From assembly GCA_036703315.1 (NCBI GenBank), contig DATNPH010000150.1, forward strand, positions 1 to 50,806: a stretch of DNA of 50,806 bases, given 5' to 3'. Below, in pieces: positions 35,149 through 43,517 of this stretch (the stretch's first letter is position 1; each line of letters starts with the position of its first letter). A program made the position numbers and the translations under genes. This DNA comes from DATNPH01 sp036703315 (GTDB taxonomy: Bacteria; Cyanobacteriota; Cyanobacteriia; Cyanobacteriales; Coleofasciculaceae). The notes beneath the pieces were generated by a model. The model searched no databases and was not told the origin of the DNA. It saw only the letters and a list, made by a program, of their open reading frames with translations.

Positions 35149-35544
35149 GTGAAGCAATTATCAATCGGTTCGGCATACAAGTTTCAGCCTCGCCAGATTG
35201 TTTGTTTAGAGCATGAAAATACTCGCCTATATACCGAAGTCATTGAAGTTGTGTCATCACGGCAGGTTTGTTGGGTACGTCCATTGATGCTAGCCGTAAC
35301 AGCCGCAGACGATAACCCACATCCGGAAGCCTCACCTGAACAGCTGACTTTGTATGACTTACGCCAGGGTGCAGATTTACTTTGGCCTACGATTTTATTT
35401 CGGCCTGCCCTGGATACTGAGGTAATTCCCCTGTTAGTCCAACTGGAAGCCCCAGATGCTCAACGGGATAACAGCCCAGATGCACACCAGCAACTGAGTT
35501 GTTTTGTCCGTCAGGTTTGGCAAGCCTATAAGAGTGCCTTCTAA
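35149..35544 (+). CDS. conserved-looking hypothetical protein (131 aa)
   Basis: GTG-initiated. The first 60 residues look like a beta-rich domain (YKFQPRQIVCLEHENTRLYT, EVIEVVSSRQVCWVRPLML). The rest contains LTLYDLRQGADLLWP and a C-terminal helix (QQLSCFVRQVWQAYKSAF). The pattern matches cyanobacterial proteins of unknown function; no catalytic motif is visible. It is cytosolic by composition and stands alone. Confidence 0.7.
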   Translation: MKQLSIGSAYKFQPRQIVCLEHENTRLYTEVIEVVSSRQVCWVRPLMLAVTAADDNPHPEASPEQLTLYDLRQGADLLWPTILFRPALDTEVIPLLVQLEAPDAQRDNSPDAHQQLSCFVRQVWQAYKSAF

Positions 35545-36092
35545 GCGGCGTAGAATTTACAGCATTCTTCTGGAGCAAAGGGTAGGTAATAGGCGAGTAG
35601 GAGAGTATCGGGAAGCCGCCTAAAATTCCCTAAATTGTCTTTTGAGCAATAGCCTTTGGACACTAGGAAGCTGCTGTCTACCTAGTCTGCATTATCGCGA
35701 GAGGCTCTCTTGCAAGGGGTCATAGGCAAGAGGCAAGAGTAAATATGCCAGTTAAAGTAAGTGCAGCTTACCTAGATCTCCGTATCAAAATCTAAACCTG
35801 TAACCCCTTATTAACGCCCTATCCACACCACCGCCGCTTTGCGTAGTCTTTTGTTCCCTGATCTGGTGGATAGTTGCGAGTTGAAGAGTTGTCAATCACC
35901 TAATGCATTGCCTGAACGATATAAGCTGTGTCGGACGATCAGATTAAAGTGACTGTGGAAGAATTAGCAATTTTCGGATCAAAACTGATTATGCACCACA
36001 ATATCCGTGTGCTTGCCTAGTGCGGGCACACGTTGGCGAATAGCGAACAAATGTTCCTAGAGCTATTCATTCTCTAGTTCTATAGCCTTTGT
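35545..36092. other. 548-base intergenic region, possible structured RNA
   Basis: Contains repeat-like segments (GGCAAGAGGCAAGAG near 35727) and a region at about 35819-35873 where CTATCCAC and GTGGATAG can pair around a GC-rich loop. A non-coding RNA is possible, but I recognise no known family. No credible ORF was found. Confidence 0.3.
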
Positions 36093-36287
36093 TTAGTTAC
36101 TAGGAACTAATTGAATTCGACCAGCATCCATCTCAGACATTAATAACTCAAGTGCTTCGTAATCAACATCTGAGATATGACCCACTCGAGTCAGTTCATA
36201 ATTGATTGCATTTTCTATATCAGGAGTTAGTTTCCTAATATAAAGTGCTTTTTCTACCAATTGACGAATAACGTATGTAGTTTTCAC
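36093..36287 (-). CDS. small hypothetical protein (64 aa)
   Basis: GTG-initiated helical protein (VIRQLVEKALYIRKLTPDIE, SDVDYEALELLMSEMDAGRI) with a short C-terminal strand QLVPSN. The pattern resembles small cyanobacterial proteins of unknown function that are found in multiple copies. There is no membrane span. Coding likelihood is moderate to good. Confidence 0.6.
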   Translation of the reverse strand: MKTTYVIRQLVEKALYIRKLTPDIENAINYELTRVGHISDVDYEALELLMSEMDAGRIQLVPSN

Positions 36288-36871
36288 GTTTTATATGCGT
36301 AGAACTCCATACTTAGCAATTTTGGGCTGAATTCTTAGCTTTTAGAGTGATCAAAATCTAGATGCTTAAGTGATCTAAGTCACTAACATATTTGAAGGGA
36401 TGGCTCTCAATATCCCGACTGAGTCGATAAGGTGGCGCTGAACTAACTAGACTTCACTCAGGTGTCATACCTTCATCTTACGGAGTGTTACACCTAATCT
36501 GACAAATTATTTTCTTGTTTGAAAAAAACTGCTACTACTAAAATTCAACAGCCCAAAGCTAATTGTTCTCAAGTTTGCGATCACCAGCTGAGATTTTCTA
36601 GTGTAGCCTTAGGCTGTAATACTTGCTACTCTTTAGCTTGATAATTGAGCATAAAGGCTCAATTAAGCATCAATTTTTAGTAATGAAAGTAGTTCAGTAT
36701 ACACTGACACATCTTTTTACAAAATCTTAGTGAAAACTTTAAAAAAGAAGAACGACTTCATGAAGATTTAGCAAAATATTCCCAAGGGAGTAGATGCTCC
36801 GAAAATTTACGGCTTATCTTCATTAACATTCTCTGTCAAGTTTTCTCTGTTAAGAAAAGCGAGGATTTACC
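36288..36871. other. AT-rich intergenic region upstream of STAS gene
   Basis: 584 bases without a credible gene. It should hold the STAS gene promoter. No strong inverted repeat or known RNA was noted. Confidence 0.4.
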
Positions 36872-37228
36872 GTGGCAAATGCCATTCTGACTTCACAATT
36901 GATAATCATCCAGCCTTCTGGTCATATCAACGCCTCCAATGCGGCTGAGTTTAAACACCAGCTGACAAACGCTGTAGCATCAGAGCAGCACTCTGTTGTG
37001 TTAGTTGACATGCACCAAGTAGAGTCTCTCGACAGCGCAGGCTTAATGGCATTGGTTTCCGCTCTAAGCCTGGCTCAAACTCTCAAGCGCCGCTTTAGTG
37101 TTTGCTCAGTAGCTCCCTCAATTCGAATTATTTTTGAGCTAACCCAGCTAGATGGTGCGTTTGAGATTTTTGAAAGCTGTGATGCCTTTGCTCTGACAAT
37201 GACTCCGAGCATGAGTGTAGCGGCTTGA
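36872..37228 (+). CDS. STAS-domain protein (anti-sigma factor antagonist-like)
   Basis: A single 118-aa STAS domain (QLIIIQPSGHINASNAAEFK, VLVDMHQVESLDSAGLMALV) with the phosphorylatable Ser55 in LDSAGL, as in SpoIIAA-type anti-anti-sigma factors. Its state would be set by a partner-switching kinase and phosphatase, none of which is adjacent. GTG start, with GAGG-like SD at about 36859. It is likely a regulatory switch protein in the cytosol. Confidence 0.9.
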   Translation: MANAILTSQLIIIQPSGHINASNAAEFKHQLTNAVASEQHSVVLVDMHQVESLDSAGLMALVSALSLAQTLKRRFSVCSVAPSIRIIFELTQLDGAFEIFESCDAFALTMTPSMSVAA

Positions 37229-37660
37229 CAAGAGCTAGCAGTAGGTTAGCGTAGCGGGATGTCTGTCAAGTATGCCCATACCCGGTAGGGGGTTGCAAAG
37301 CATAGGGCATAGCATACGGTAAAGGTTGTCAGGCTCAGCGTGTAGCGTGTTTGAAAGAATATATCGTAGCCTGCCATTATCGCCATAAGCCGCCAATTAT
37401 CCAACTCATAGCTCCGTTCGAGCTAAGTTCGCTTCTACTATCGCCACCAGTGACACTTACAGACTCGCTAACGCTAACGGAGACGATAACCTGATTGAGT
37501 TATGCTCTGTAATACGCAATAAGAGAGTGTGTAAGTCAGATAAACATAATAGCAGTAATCCCAGGTTAGGCAACGGTGTTCGCCCTTAAAAACATCCAGT
37601 TAAGATGAAGGGTGCTAGGGTTAGCTGCATGTAAAGCAGCATGTAAAGCAGAAGGATGCA
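37229..37660. other. 432-base intergenic region
   Basis: Contains a short direct duplication GCATGTAAAGCA/GCATGTAAAGCA at about 37628-37651, just before the radical SAM gene start, and low-complexity GTAGCG-type repeats. No ORF or RNA gene was recognised. Confidence 0.4.
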
Positions 37661-40324
37661 ATGGCGTTCACCGTTGAGCAAATACTTACAAAAGATATAA
37701 CTGGACCAGCGCGTTACCTGGGTAATGAGTTAGGGGCAGTACACAAGCCTTGGGAAGCGGCAAAGGTGCGCTGGGTATTGACTTATCCAGAAATATACGA
37801 AGTCGGCGCTTCCAATTTGGGGCATATTATTCTCTACAATATTTTGAATGCCCAACCCAGGCAGCTATGCGATCGCGCCTACTTACCTGCGCCAGACTTA
37901 GCCGCGAAGCTACGAGAAACTCAGACGCCCTTGTTTGCGGTTGAAAATAGGCGATCGCTCAAAGATTTCGATATTTTAGGTTTTAGCCTCAGTTATGAAC
38001 TAGGAGCCACCAACATCCTGGAAATGTTGGATTTGGCTGGCATTCCCCTCACCTGGCAAGAAAGGAAAGAGGCACAGAGTACTCAGTCCTTAACTTTTCC
38101 CTTAATTTTTGCTGGGGGACAAACCGCCACGTCAAATCCTGAACCCTACGCCGACTTTTTTGACTTTATTGCACTAGGAGATGGGGAAGAACTGCTGCCA
38201 GAGATTGGCTTAGTGCTAGAAGACGGTAAAGCAACAGGGTTGAGTCGAGAAGACTTACTGCTGGATTTGGCGCAAATTCCAGGCGTCTATGTACCTCAGT
38301 TCTACGATATGGCAGAGGATGGCTCAGTTCATCCTAATCACCCAGATGTGCCAAAGCGGATTTTACGACGAGTCGCCACACCCATGCCCGCTTACTCCAT
38401 TGGGCTGGTTCCCTACGTTGAAACTGTACATGACCGACTGACTATTGAAATTCGGCGTGGCTGTACTCGTGGTTGCCGCTTCTGCCAACCTGGGATGCTG
38501 ACTCGCCCGGCGCGAGATGTAGAACCAGAGCAGGTGGTAGAAGCGATCGAGAAAGGAATGAGAGCCACGGGGTATAACGAATTTTCTCTATTGTCTCTCA
38601 GTTGTTCTGACTACCTTGCACTGCCTGCTGTCGGGATGGAAATTAAAAATCGCCTCCAGGAGGAGAATATTTCCCTTACCCTACCCAGTCAAAGGGTAGA
38701 CCGATTTGATGAAAATATTGCCAATATCCTTGGTGGTACGCGACAGGGTGGCTTGACATTTGCCCCGGAAGCAGGAACCCAACGGATGCGGGATATTGTG
38801 AACAAGGGGTTAACCAATGAAGAGCTGCTCAGAGGGGTCAACACGGCTTTTGAGCAAGGTTGGGATAAGATTAAGCTCTATTTTATGATTGGCTTGCCTG
38901 GGGAGACAGATGTCGATGTGCTGGGCATTGCCGAGACAGTACGTTGGTTGCAACAGGAATGTCGAGCACAGGGGAGAAGGCGTCTTAGCTTTAACCTGAC
39001 AATTTCTAACTTTACGCCGAAGCCTCATACTCCGTTTCAGTGGCATTCGGTTTCAACGGCTGAGTTTAAACGCAAGCAGACGTTGCTGCGGCATGAATTT
39101 CGCCACATCAAGGGCGTCAAGGTGAATTTCACCGATATTCGGATTTCGGCGATGGAAGACTTTATCGGGCGGGGCGATAGACGATTGTCTTGTGTATTAC
39201 GTCGGGCGTGGGAACTTGGCGCAGGGATGGATTCCTGGTTTGATAGTTTAGATCGGGCATTTGCAGCTTGGGAGCAAGCGATCGCACAATCGGGACTTAC
39301 CTGGAAATATCGCCAAGTCGAAAACGGCGAATGGAATGTTTTTCAAGAGTCACTATCTCAACTCCCCACTGCCAATTCCCCACTCCCAACTTCCCTTGAT
39401 GCCCCACTTCCTTGGGAGCATATCGATACGGGGATTGATAAAAACTGGCTTATTGCTGACTTACAGCGCGCTTTGGAAGCGGCAACGGTACCAGATTGCT
39501 CATTTGAAGGTTGTTCTCACTGTGGTGTTTGTGGCATTGACTTTGGTCACAATATTGTGATCGAACCACCCCCGATCCCAAATTTTGGCGGTCACTTCAC
39601 ACCCAATCAAGAAAAAGTCCAGCGGATGAGGGTTTGGTTTGGCAAACGGGGTGATATGGCTTTGCTGAGTCATCTTGATTTAGTGCGTTTGTATGACAGG
39701 GCTGTAAGGCGGGCGTCACTGCCTATAGCTTACACGGGTGGCTATCACCCGATGCCCCGAATTATGATCGCCAATGCTTTGTCCTTGGGAGCTACTAGCG
39801 AGAGTGAGATTGTGGAGTTTGAGCTAACTAAACACATGGATGTTGAGGAGTTCAAGGAACGGTTAGCATCCCAACTTCCGCCAGATGTTCCGGTATATCG
39901 GGTTGAGGAGCTTGCTTTAAAGACTCCTGCTGCCACTCAAGTGTTGGAACAGGCAGCGTATTTGATTACGGTTGCTGCTGACGGGGCGGCTTCTACACAA
40001 CAATGGCAAGAATGGGTTGAGGCAATTACAAGCCGTGAGGTGATTGAGTGGGAACGCACTACGAAGTCAGGTAGGAAACAACAGGTGAATTTGCGCGATC
40101 GCTTGTTTGAGTTGGAGGTAAAGGAAGCTTCTCAGACGTGCGGTGATCTTACAAAAGAAGCGAGAGATTCAACGGGGATTCTGCGTTATGTGGGTAGTTG
40201 TCGTAATGATGGAACGCTTTTGCGACCAGAGCATTTGGTTTACATGCTAGAGCAAGTCACCCAACAGGAATTTCAGCTACTACACAGCCACCGACAGCAG
40301 CTAATTCTGACTCAAGAAGTATGA
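37661..40324 (+). CDS. TIGR03960-type B12-binding-like radical SAM protein fused to DUF2344
   Basis: This 887-aa protein has an N-terminal region of the TIGR03960 type (YPEIYEVGASNLGHIILYNI), and a radical SAM domain with the 4Fe-4S ligands Cys268, Cys272 and Cys275 in RRGCTRGCRFCQPG. A C-terminal TIGR03936/DUF2344 domain starts at about 650 (VWFGKRGDMALLSHLDLVRL). It also carries a small cysteine cluster (CSFEGCSHCGVCGIDF). The function is not established; the family is widespread and may modify RNA or protein. At about 565-585 the linker (SQLPTANSPLPTSLDAPLP) is read from repeat DNA usually found between genes. Its 3' end overlaps the convergent GNAT gene by 13 bases. Confidence 0.9.
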   Translation: MAFTVEQILTKDITGPARYLGNELGAVHKPWEAAKVRWVLTYPEIYEVGASNLGHIILYNILNAQPRQLCDRAYLPAPDLAAKLRETQTPLFAVENRRSLKDFDILGFSLSYELGATNILEMLDLAGIPLTWQERKEAQSTQSLTFPLIFAGGQTATSNPEPYADFFDFIALGDGEELLPEIGLVLEDGKATGLSREDLLLDLAQIPGVYVPQFYDMAEDGSVHPNHPDVPKRILRRVATPMPAYSIGLVPYVETVHDRLTIEIRRGCTRGCRFCQPGMLTRPARDVEPEQVVEAIEKGMRATGYNEFSLLSLSCSDYLALPAVGMEIKNRLQEENISLTLPSQRVDRFDENIANILGGTRQGGLTFAPEAGTQRMRDIVNKGLTNEELLRGVNTAFEQGWDKIKLYFMIGLPGETDVDVLGIAETVRWLQQECRAQGRRRLSFNLTISNFTPKPHTPFQWHSVSTAEFKRKQTLLRHEFRHIKGVKVNFTDIRISAMEDFIGRGDRRLSCVLRRAWELGAGMDSWFDSLDRAFAAWEQAIAQSGLTWKYRQVENGEWNVFQESLSQLPTANSPLPTSLDAPLPWEHIDTGIDKNWLIADLQRALEAATVPDCSFEGCSHCGVCGIDFGHNIVIEPPPIPNFGGHFTPNQEKVQRMRVWFGKRGDMALLSHLDLVRLYDRAVRRASLPIAYTGGYHPMPRIMIANALSLGATSESEIVEFELTKHMDVEEFKERLASQLPPDVPVYRVEELALKTPAATQVLEQAAYLITVAADGAASTQQWQEWVEAITSREVIEWERTTKSGRKQQVNLRDRLFELEVKEASQTCGDLTKEARDSTGILRYVGSCRNDGTLLRPEHLVYMLEQVTQQEFQLLHSHRQQLILTQEV

Positions 40325-40776
40325 AGTGACTTGGTCATCAAATAGCGATCGTGATCCTCAAAACCAACCTTTCGATACAAAGACTGGGCTTTGGTGTTTT
40401 TGCGGTCAACTTCAAGATGAAGGGCTTGGACTCCCAGAGAACCACAGGCATCTTCCACAAATTGAAGCGTTTTTGTCCCGACTCCCTGCCCACGATAGCC
40501 ATCTCGGATGTAGAGTTCATCAACAAAGGCATCGCGCCCACGAAACTCCAGGCTGTAGCCTAAGGTGAGGACAACATAGCCTATTGCTTCCTCTCCCCAG
40601 TGAATCAGCCAGACACGGCCGAGTGAATCATCGTTCAAGATTTGCTCTAGCGCAGCGGGAGTAGTACGTTCATCAAAGGTCAGATGTTCAAGCTCGTAGA
40701 ACTCCCGCATAAATTCCAGCAGAATATTGAAGTCAGCAACCGTAGCAATTCTAAACGTTGTCTCCATTAGCCTCAC
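40312..40776 (-). CDS. GNAT-family N-acetyltransferase
   Basis: This 154-aa protein has the core GNAT motifs: VDELYIRDGYRGQGVGTKTL (motif A with Q/RxxGxG) and VDRKNTKAQSLYRKVGFED (motif B). It transfers an acetyl group from acetyl-CoA to an unknown amine. It overlaps the convergent radical SAM gene by 13 bases at its 3' end. ATG at 40776; an internal ATG at residue 4 is also possible (METTFRIATV). Confidence 0.92.
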   Translation of the reverse strand: MRLMETTFRIATVADFNILLEFMREFYELEHLTFDERTTPAALEQILNDDSLGRVWLIHWGEEAIGYVVLTLGYSLEFRGRDAFVDELYIRDGYRGQGVGTKTLQFVEDACGSLGVQALHLEVDRKNTKAQSLYRKVGFEDHDRYLMTKSLHTS

Positions 40777-41050
40777 CTACCTTGATATCTTGGTAATCGT
40801 GGGGAAATGCTAATTAGCGATCGCTAAACTAATGAATTGAATGTTGAATCCCCTTACCCACCCTCACCAATATCAACAGATCAGCACACGGTAGTAACGT
40901 TAACAATGCCCTGTACGCTTGTAACAATACTGGGCTTATTTGTTATTTTGTCTGCACTGCCCCTCGTGCAAAAAGGTTTAACAGACCTGCCCAACTTAAC
41001 CCTGTTGGCGGGTTTTGTGCTCGCTTCTATTAAATTGGCTACCAACTTGC

Positions 41051-41509
41051 TCAATCCATTAGTTCAGTATTCCAGTTTGATTCTTGGATTCTCGTATCTA
41101 GCTCTCGGCATTGTCTAGATAACTGATCCATTTGCGTTTGCACTTCAGCAACATTGACCGTACTAAAGGACTTGATTTCAGATGCCCCATACCGAACTTG
41201 CTGATAAGCGGCTGCATCTACTAGAGAATTATATACACTGCGTTTGAGCAAGAGTGTATCTCTCTGTGCCAAAGCATCTGATAGAGTCATGCCTTCTTCG
41301 AGAGTTGTTAGTGAATTGGTTTTGTTGATTCTCTTGATCAAGTCTGTCAATTCATTCACCGTTGCGTCTAATTCAGCAATCAGTGCTTGCGGCTGTTCTG
41401 GAGGTGTTTCTCCTTCCTGAACTTTCGCGCTTCTGACTAATCTTTGCCGCAATTGCTCTATTCTTTTTTGAGAATCTGCTCTCAAGATTAAAGCTTCAGC
41501 TAATTTCAT
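41051..41509 (-). CDS. DIP1984 family protein
   Basis: This 152-aa protein matches the DIP1984 family along its length (MKLAEALILRADSQKRIEQL, ELTDLIKRINKTNSLTTLEE, GMTLSDALAQRDTL and the end LDTRIQESNWNTEL). It is helical and charged, with no signal peptide. The function is unknown; such genes occur scattered in many bacteria. A dead PIN-domain gene lies upstream. Confidence 0.9.
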   Translation of the reverse strand: MKLAEALILRADSQKRIEQLRQRLVRSAKVQEGETPPEQPQALIAELDATVNELTDLIKRINKTNSLTTLEEGMTLSDALAQRDTLLLKRSVYNSLVDAAAYQQVRYGASEIKSFSTVNVAEVQTQMDQLSRQCRELDTRIQESNWNTELMD

Positions 41510-41589
41510 TTCTAATCACCTTCTACGTTAGCAGTAGGGGGGGGAAGAAGCCTATCAAACCACCTTAGAAGAAAGTAACCTTCCTATCT

Positions 41590-41766
41590 GCAAGTCGCCA
41601 GAGCAGCTATCGTTAATGCTCCGCAGTTATCTCGTTGTAGACTTCGCCAGGAATTGATGACACGTCCGCAGACATCCCGCAGCAACGTCAGCCGTCCGAC
41701 TTTCGCCAGTTCGCTGATGGGCGTGGTGTTAGAGACAACAATTAATGGGAGAGTTTCTTTATTACC
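41590..41766 (-). pseudogene. PIN-domain (DUF3368-type) nuclease remnant
   Basis: Reading the minus strand gives KETLPLIVVSNTTPISELAK then VGRLTLLRDVCGRVI, the typical start of DUF3368/PIN proteins with the first catalytic Asp region (VVSNTTPI). A one-base frame change follows, after which IPGEVYNEITAEH continues the family pattern until stops. There is no start codon in frame. It is a decayed VapC-like toxin or relative; no antitoxin is adjacent. Confidence 0.75.
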
Positions 41767-41867
41767 TTAAGACGCGATCGCTTTACGCTACATCTTCAAG
41801 TGTCTCAGATTCAACTTAAGTGAATTTTAGTGGTTTGGTGCGTTACGCCATCGCTAGTTTTGAGTAA

Positions 41868-41906
41868 CAAACAAGGGCGGTTAATACCCGCCTTTGTTTG
41901 CGTTTT
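41868..41906. terminator. 13-bp hairpin just after tsf
   Basis: CAAACAAGGGCGG (41868-41880) pairs with CCGCCTTTGTTTG (41888-41900) with one G-U, loop 7 nt. It begins 6 bases after the tsf stop. The clean T run is on the plus strand, so minus-strand termination may be partial. Confidence 0.6.
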
Positions 41907-42514
41907 TACTGATCAATGCCTTCGCCTAACACAAAGCGGACAAAGCGACGGACTTGAATGTTTTCGCCGAGTTTAGCACTAGCTTGCTTCACCAGCTGTT
42001 CCATCGTGATGTTTTGGTCACGAATGTAGGGCTGATCCATCAAAGACATTTCTTTCAGGCGTTTGTCAATTCGTCCCTGAACAATTTTTTCTTTGACTTG
42101 ATCTGGCTTATTTACTAAGTCATCCCTTCCGATTTGAATTTCTTTTTCCTTGTGAACCATTTCGGCTGGGATGTCTGCTACCTTGATGTATTCAACATTC
42201 GGACAAGCCGCAATTTGCATGGCGATATTCCGCACCAGAGTTTGAAACTCCTGAGTGCGAGCTACAAAGTCAGTTTCGCAGTTCACTTCTATCAGGACAC
42301 CTACTTTACCAGCTGTATGAATATAGCTGCCAATCAGCCCTTCTACCGCCACGCGAGTGTCTATTGTAGGAGAATCTATGTTCTTCTGCCGCAGCCATGC
42401 GATCGCTTTGGTTATATCACTATTGGTTTCTTTCAAAGCCTCTTTGCAATGCATCATGCCAGCACCAGTTTTTTCGCGCAGCTCTTTGACGACTTGTACA
42501 GATATTTTTGTCAT
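41906..42514 (-). CDS. tsf: elongation factor Ts (divergent copy)
   Basis: This EF-Ts of 202 aa uses the ATG at 42514 (MTKISVQVVKEL); an upstream ATG at 42562 would add 16 residues not typical of the family. EF-Ts recycles EF-Tu-GDP. The core exchange motif NCETDFVAR (Asp82-Phe83) and the C-terminal GENIQVRRFVRFVLGEGI are intact. The highly conserved N-terminal motif GAGMMDCKKAL reads GAGMMHCKEAL here (Asp to His at residue 22), and the GRVAAEG region reads TRVAVEG. The gene is not next to rpsB as in most cyanobacteria but follows a divergent rplL. It is likely a second, specialised copy. Confidence 0.9.
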   Translation of the reverse strand: MTKISVQVVKELREKTGAGMMHCKEALKETNSDITKAIAWLRQKNIDSPTIDTRVAVEGLIGSYIHTAGKVGVLIEVNCETDFVARTQEFQTLVRNIAMQIAACPNVEYIKVADIPAEMVHKEKEIQIGRDDLVNKPDQVKEKIVQGRIDKRLKEMSLMDQPYIRDQNITMEQLVKQASAKLGENIQVRRFVRFVLGEGIDQ

Positions 42515-42591
42515 CTTCCTATCTCCCGAAAAAGGTAAATTCACAATTGAGTCTTCTCCCACGCTTTAAAGCATGTAGGAGAAGGCGTTCA

Positions 42592-42625
42592 TTGTTCAGG
42601 GTTCATTACAATGAACCCTGAACAA
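42592..42625. repeat. 34-bp near-perfect palindrome between rplL and tsf
   Basis: Sixteen-base perfect arms (left starts TTGTTCAGGGTTCATT) around a 2-nt centre. In RNA it forms a strong hairpin between the two genes. A second weaker hairpin (CTTCTCC/GGAGAAG) sits just downstream at about 42553-42584. A role in attenuation or differential expression is possible. Confidence 0.75.
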
Positions 42626-42647
42626 CTGCTGCAACTGCCTATGTAAA

Positions 42648-43034
42648 CTACTTCAGAGAAACTATCGCTCCTACTAATTCCAGCTGTTGTTTGATGTCTT
42701 CAGCGGCTTCGAGTGCGATCGCGTCTTTCACCACTTTTGGTGCTGACTCAACAAAGTCTTTTGCTTCCTTCAAAGCCAAACCTGTCAAAGTCCGTACTAC
42801 CTTAAGAATCGCAATCTTCTTATCAGCCGGAACTTCCTCCAGTACTACATCAAACTCGGTTTTTGAGGGTTCAGGCGGTGTTGAATCATCCCGCTGAATT
42901 GAAGAGTCCTGTATTACCAATTTATGGGAAGCATCAACACCAAAAGTTACTTCAATTTGCTTGACTAGCTCAGATGCTTCAAGCATCGTTAAAGATTTCA
43001 GCTGCTCAAGAATTTCCACAGTCTTAACAGACAT
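42648..43034 (-). CDS. rplL: ribosomal protein L7/L12 (divergent copy)
   Basis: This 128-aa protein has the L7/L12 dimerisation domain (1-33, VEILEQLKSLTMLEASELVK) and C-terminal factor-binding domain (58-128, EEVPADKKIAILKVVRTLTG). It departs from cyanobacterial L7/L12 in three ways. The Ala/Gly-rich hinge is replaced by a polar segment (34-57, containing IQDSSIQRDDSTPPEPS). The invariant GLGLKEAK reads GLALKEAK (Gly to Ala at 87, equivalent to E. coli Gly79). The end reads VGAIVSLK instead of the usual Glu/Ala-Gly-Ala/Gly-x-V-x-x-K with a charged residue. The gene is not beside rplJ. It is probably a paralogue of the normal rplL. Confidence 0.9.
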   Translation of the reverse strand: MSVKTVEILEQLKSLTMLEASELVKQIEVTFGVDASHKLVIQDSSIQRDDSTPPEPSKTEFDVVLEEVPADKKIAILKVVRTLTGLALKEAKDFVESAPKVVKDAIALEAAEDIKQQLELVGAIVSLK

Positions 43035-43218
43035 GGCTACCTCCTCTAAATGATAAATAATTAATAAATCCCTGGCGTAGTTGCACTAAAAAGCTTCTTG
43101 AAAAGAATGCAACCTTTATCTGCTTCCAAGAATTTACAAAGCTTGAAAAATTGGCATTCCGCACAAGTCAGTAAAATAATTCACTTGGCGCTCTACCTTT
43201 GAGCTACAGTCTCTTAAG

Positions 43219-43260
43219 TGGAACTGGTGGGACTTGAACCCACAACCTCCCTACCGTTTA
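43219..43260 (-). pseudogene. tRNA 3'-end remnant
   Basis: On the minus strand, GTGGG-TTCAAGT-CCCAC is a perfect T stem and loop, preceded by AGGTT and followed by acceptor CAGTTCC and A. Upstream there is no matching GGAACTG acceptor arm, and the anticodon arm does not pair. The upstream ACGCACTAAAC resembles a class II (Leu-like) D-loop region. It is a decayed tRNA or the 3' fragment left at an integration site. Confidence 0.6.
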
Positions 43261-43361
43261 GTGCGTTTGACTTAATTGATATACTACATTTATGTTACAA
43301 GACTGTCAAGAGGCTTAAAAATTTTTGGGGCTTAGGTAGATTCGCCCAGCTTAGACGATGG

Positions 43362-43517
43362 CAACTCAGCAAAAATTACTAGACTTCCTGCGTCAATCGA
43401 AACTTGCCCCCCTACTCCCCCCTGCCCCTAATCCCCAAAGGGGATCCCATGCCCCCCAATTTGGGGGAACTAATGATGAGCTTCCCCCAGAATTGGGGGA
43501 CGGGAGGGGGGGATAAA
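43362..43517 (+). pseudogene. short reading frame interrupted by C-rich repeat
   Basis: ATG at 43362 gives MATQQKLLDFLRQSKLA, protein-like, after which the frame runs into the C/G-rich repeat and stops at 43517. It may be the start of a gene truncated by repeat insertion. The downstream frame from 43524 could be its tail. Not recognised. Confidence 0.25.
43406..43512. repeat. C/G-rich palindromic interspersed element
   Basis: Nested palindromes (CCCCCAATTTGGGGG at 43453-43467; CCCCCAG/TTGGGGG at 43484-43499) are flanked by C-rich left and G-rich right ends. The type is a dispersed element common in filamentous cyanobacteria. A related C-rich hairpin is at 48876-48900. Confidence 0.7.

Noticed and set aside
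40837..41118. 93-codon plus-strand frame with two hydrophobic stretches
   Set aside because: Starts at TTG, has a proline-rich low-complexity start, and its last 68 bases overlap the antisense DIP1984 gene. A short two-helix membrane protein from 40906 cannot be excluded but is not supported.
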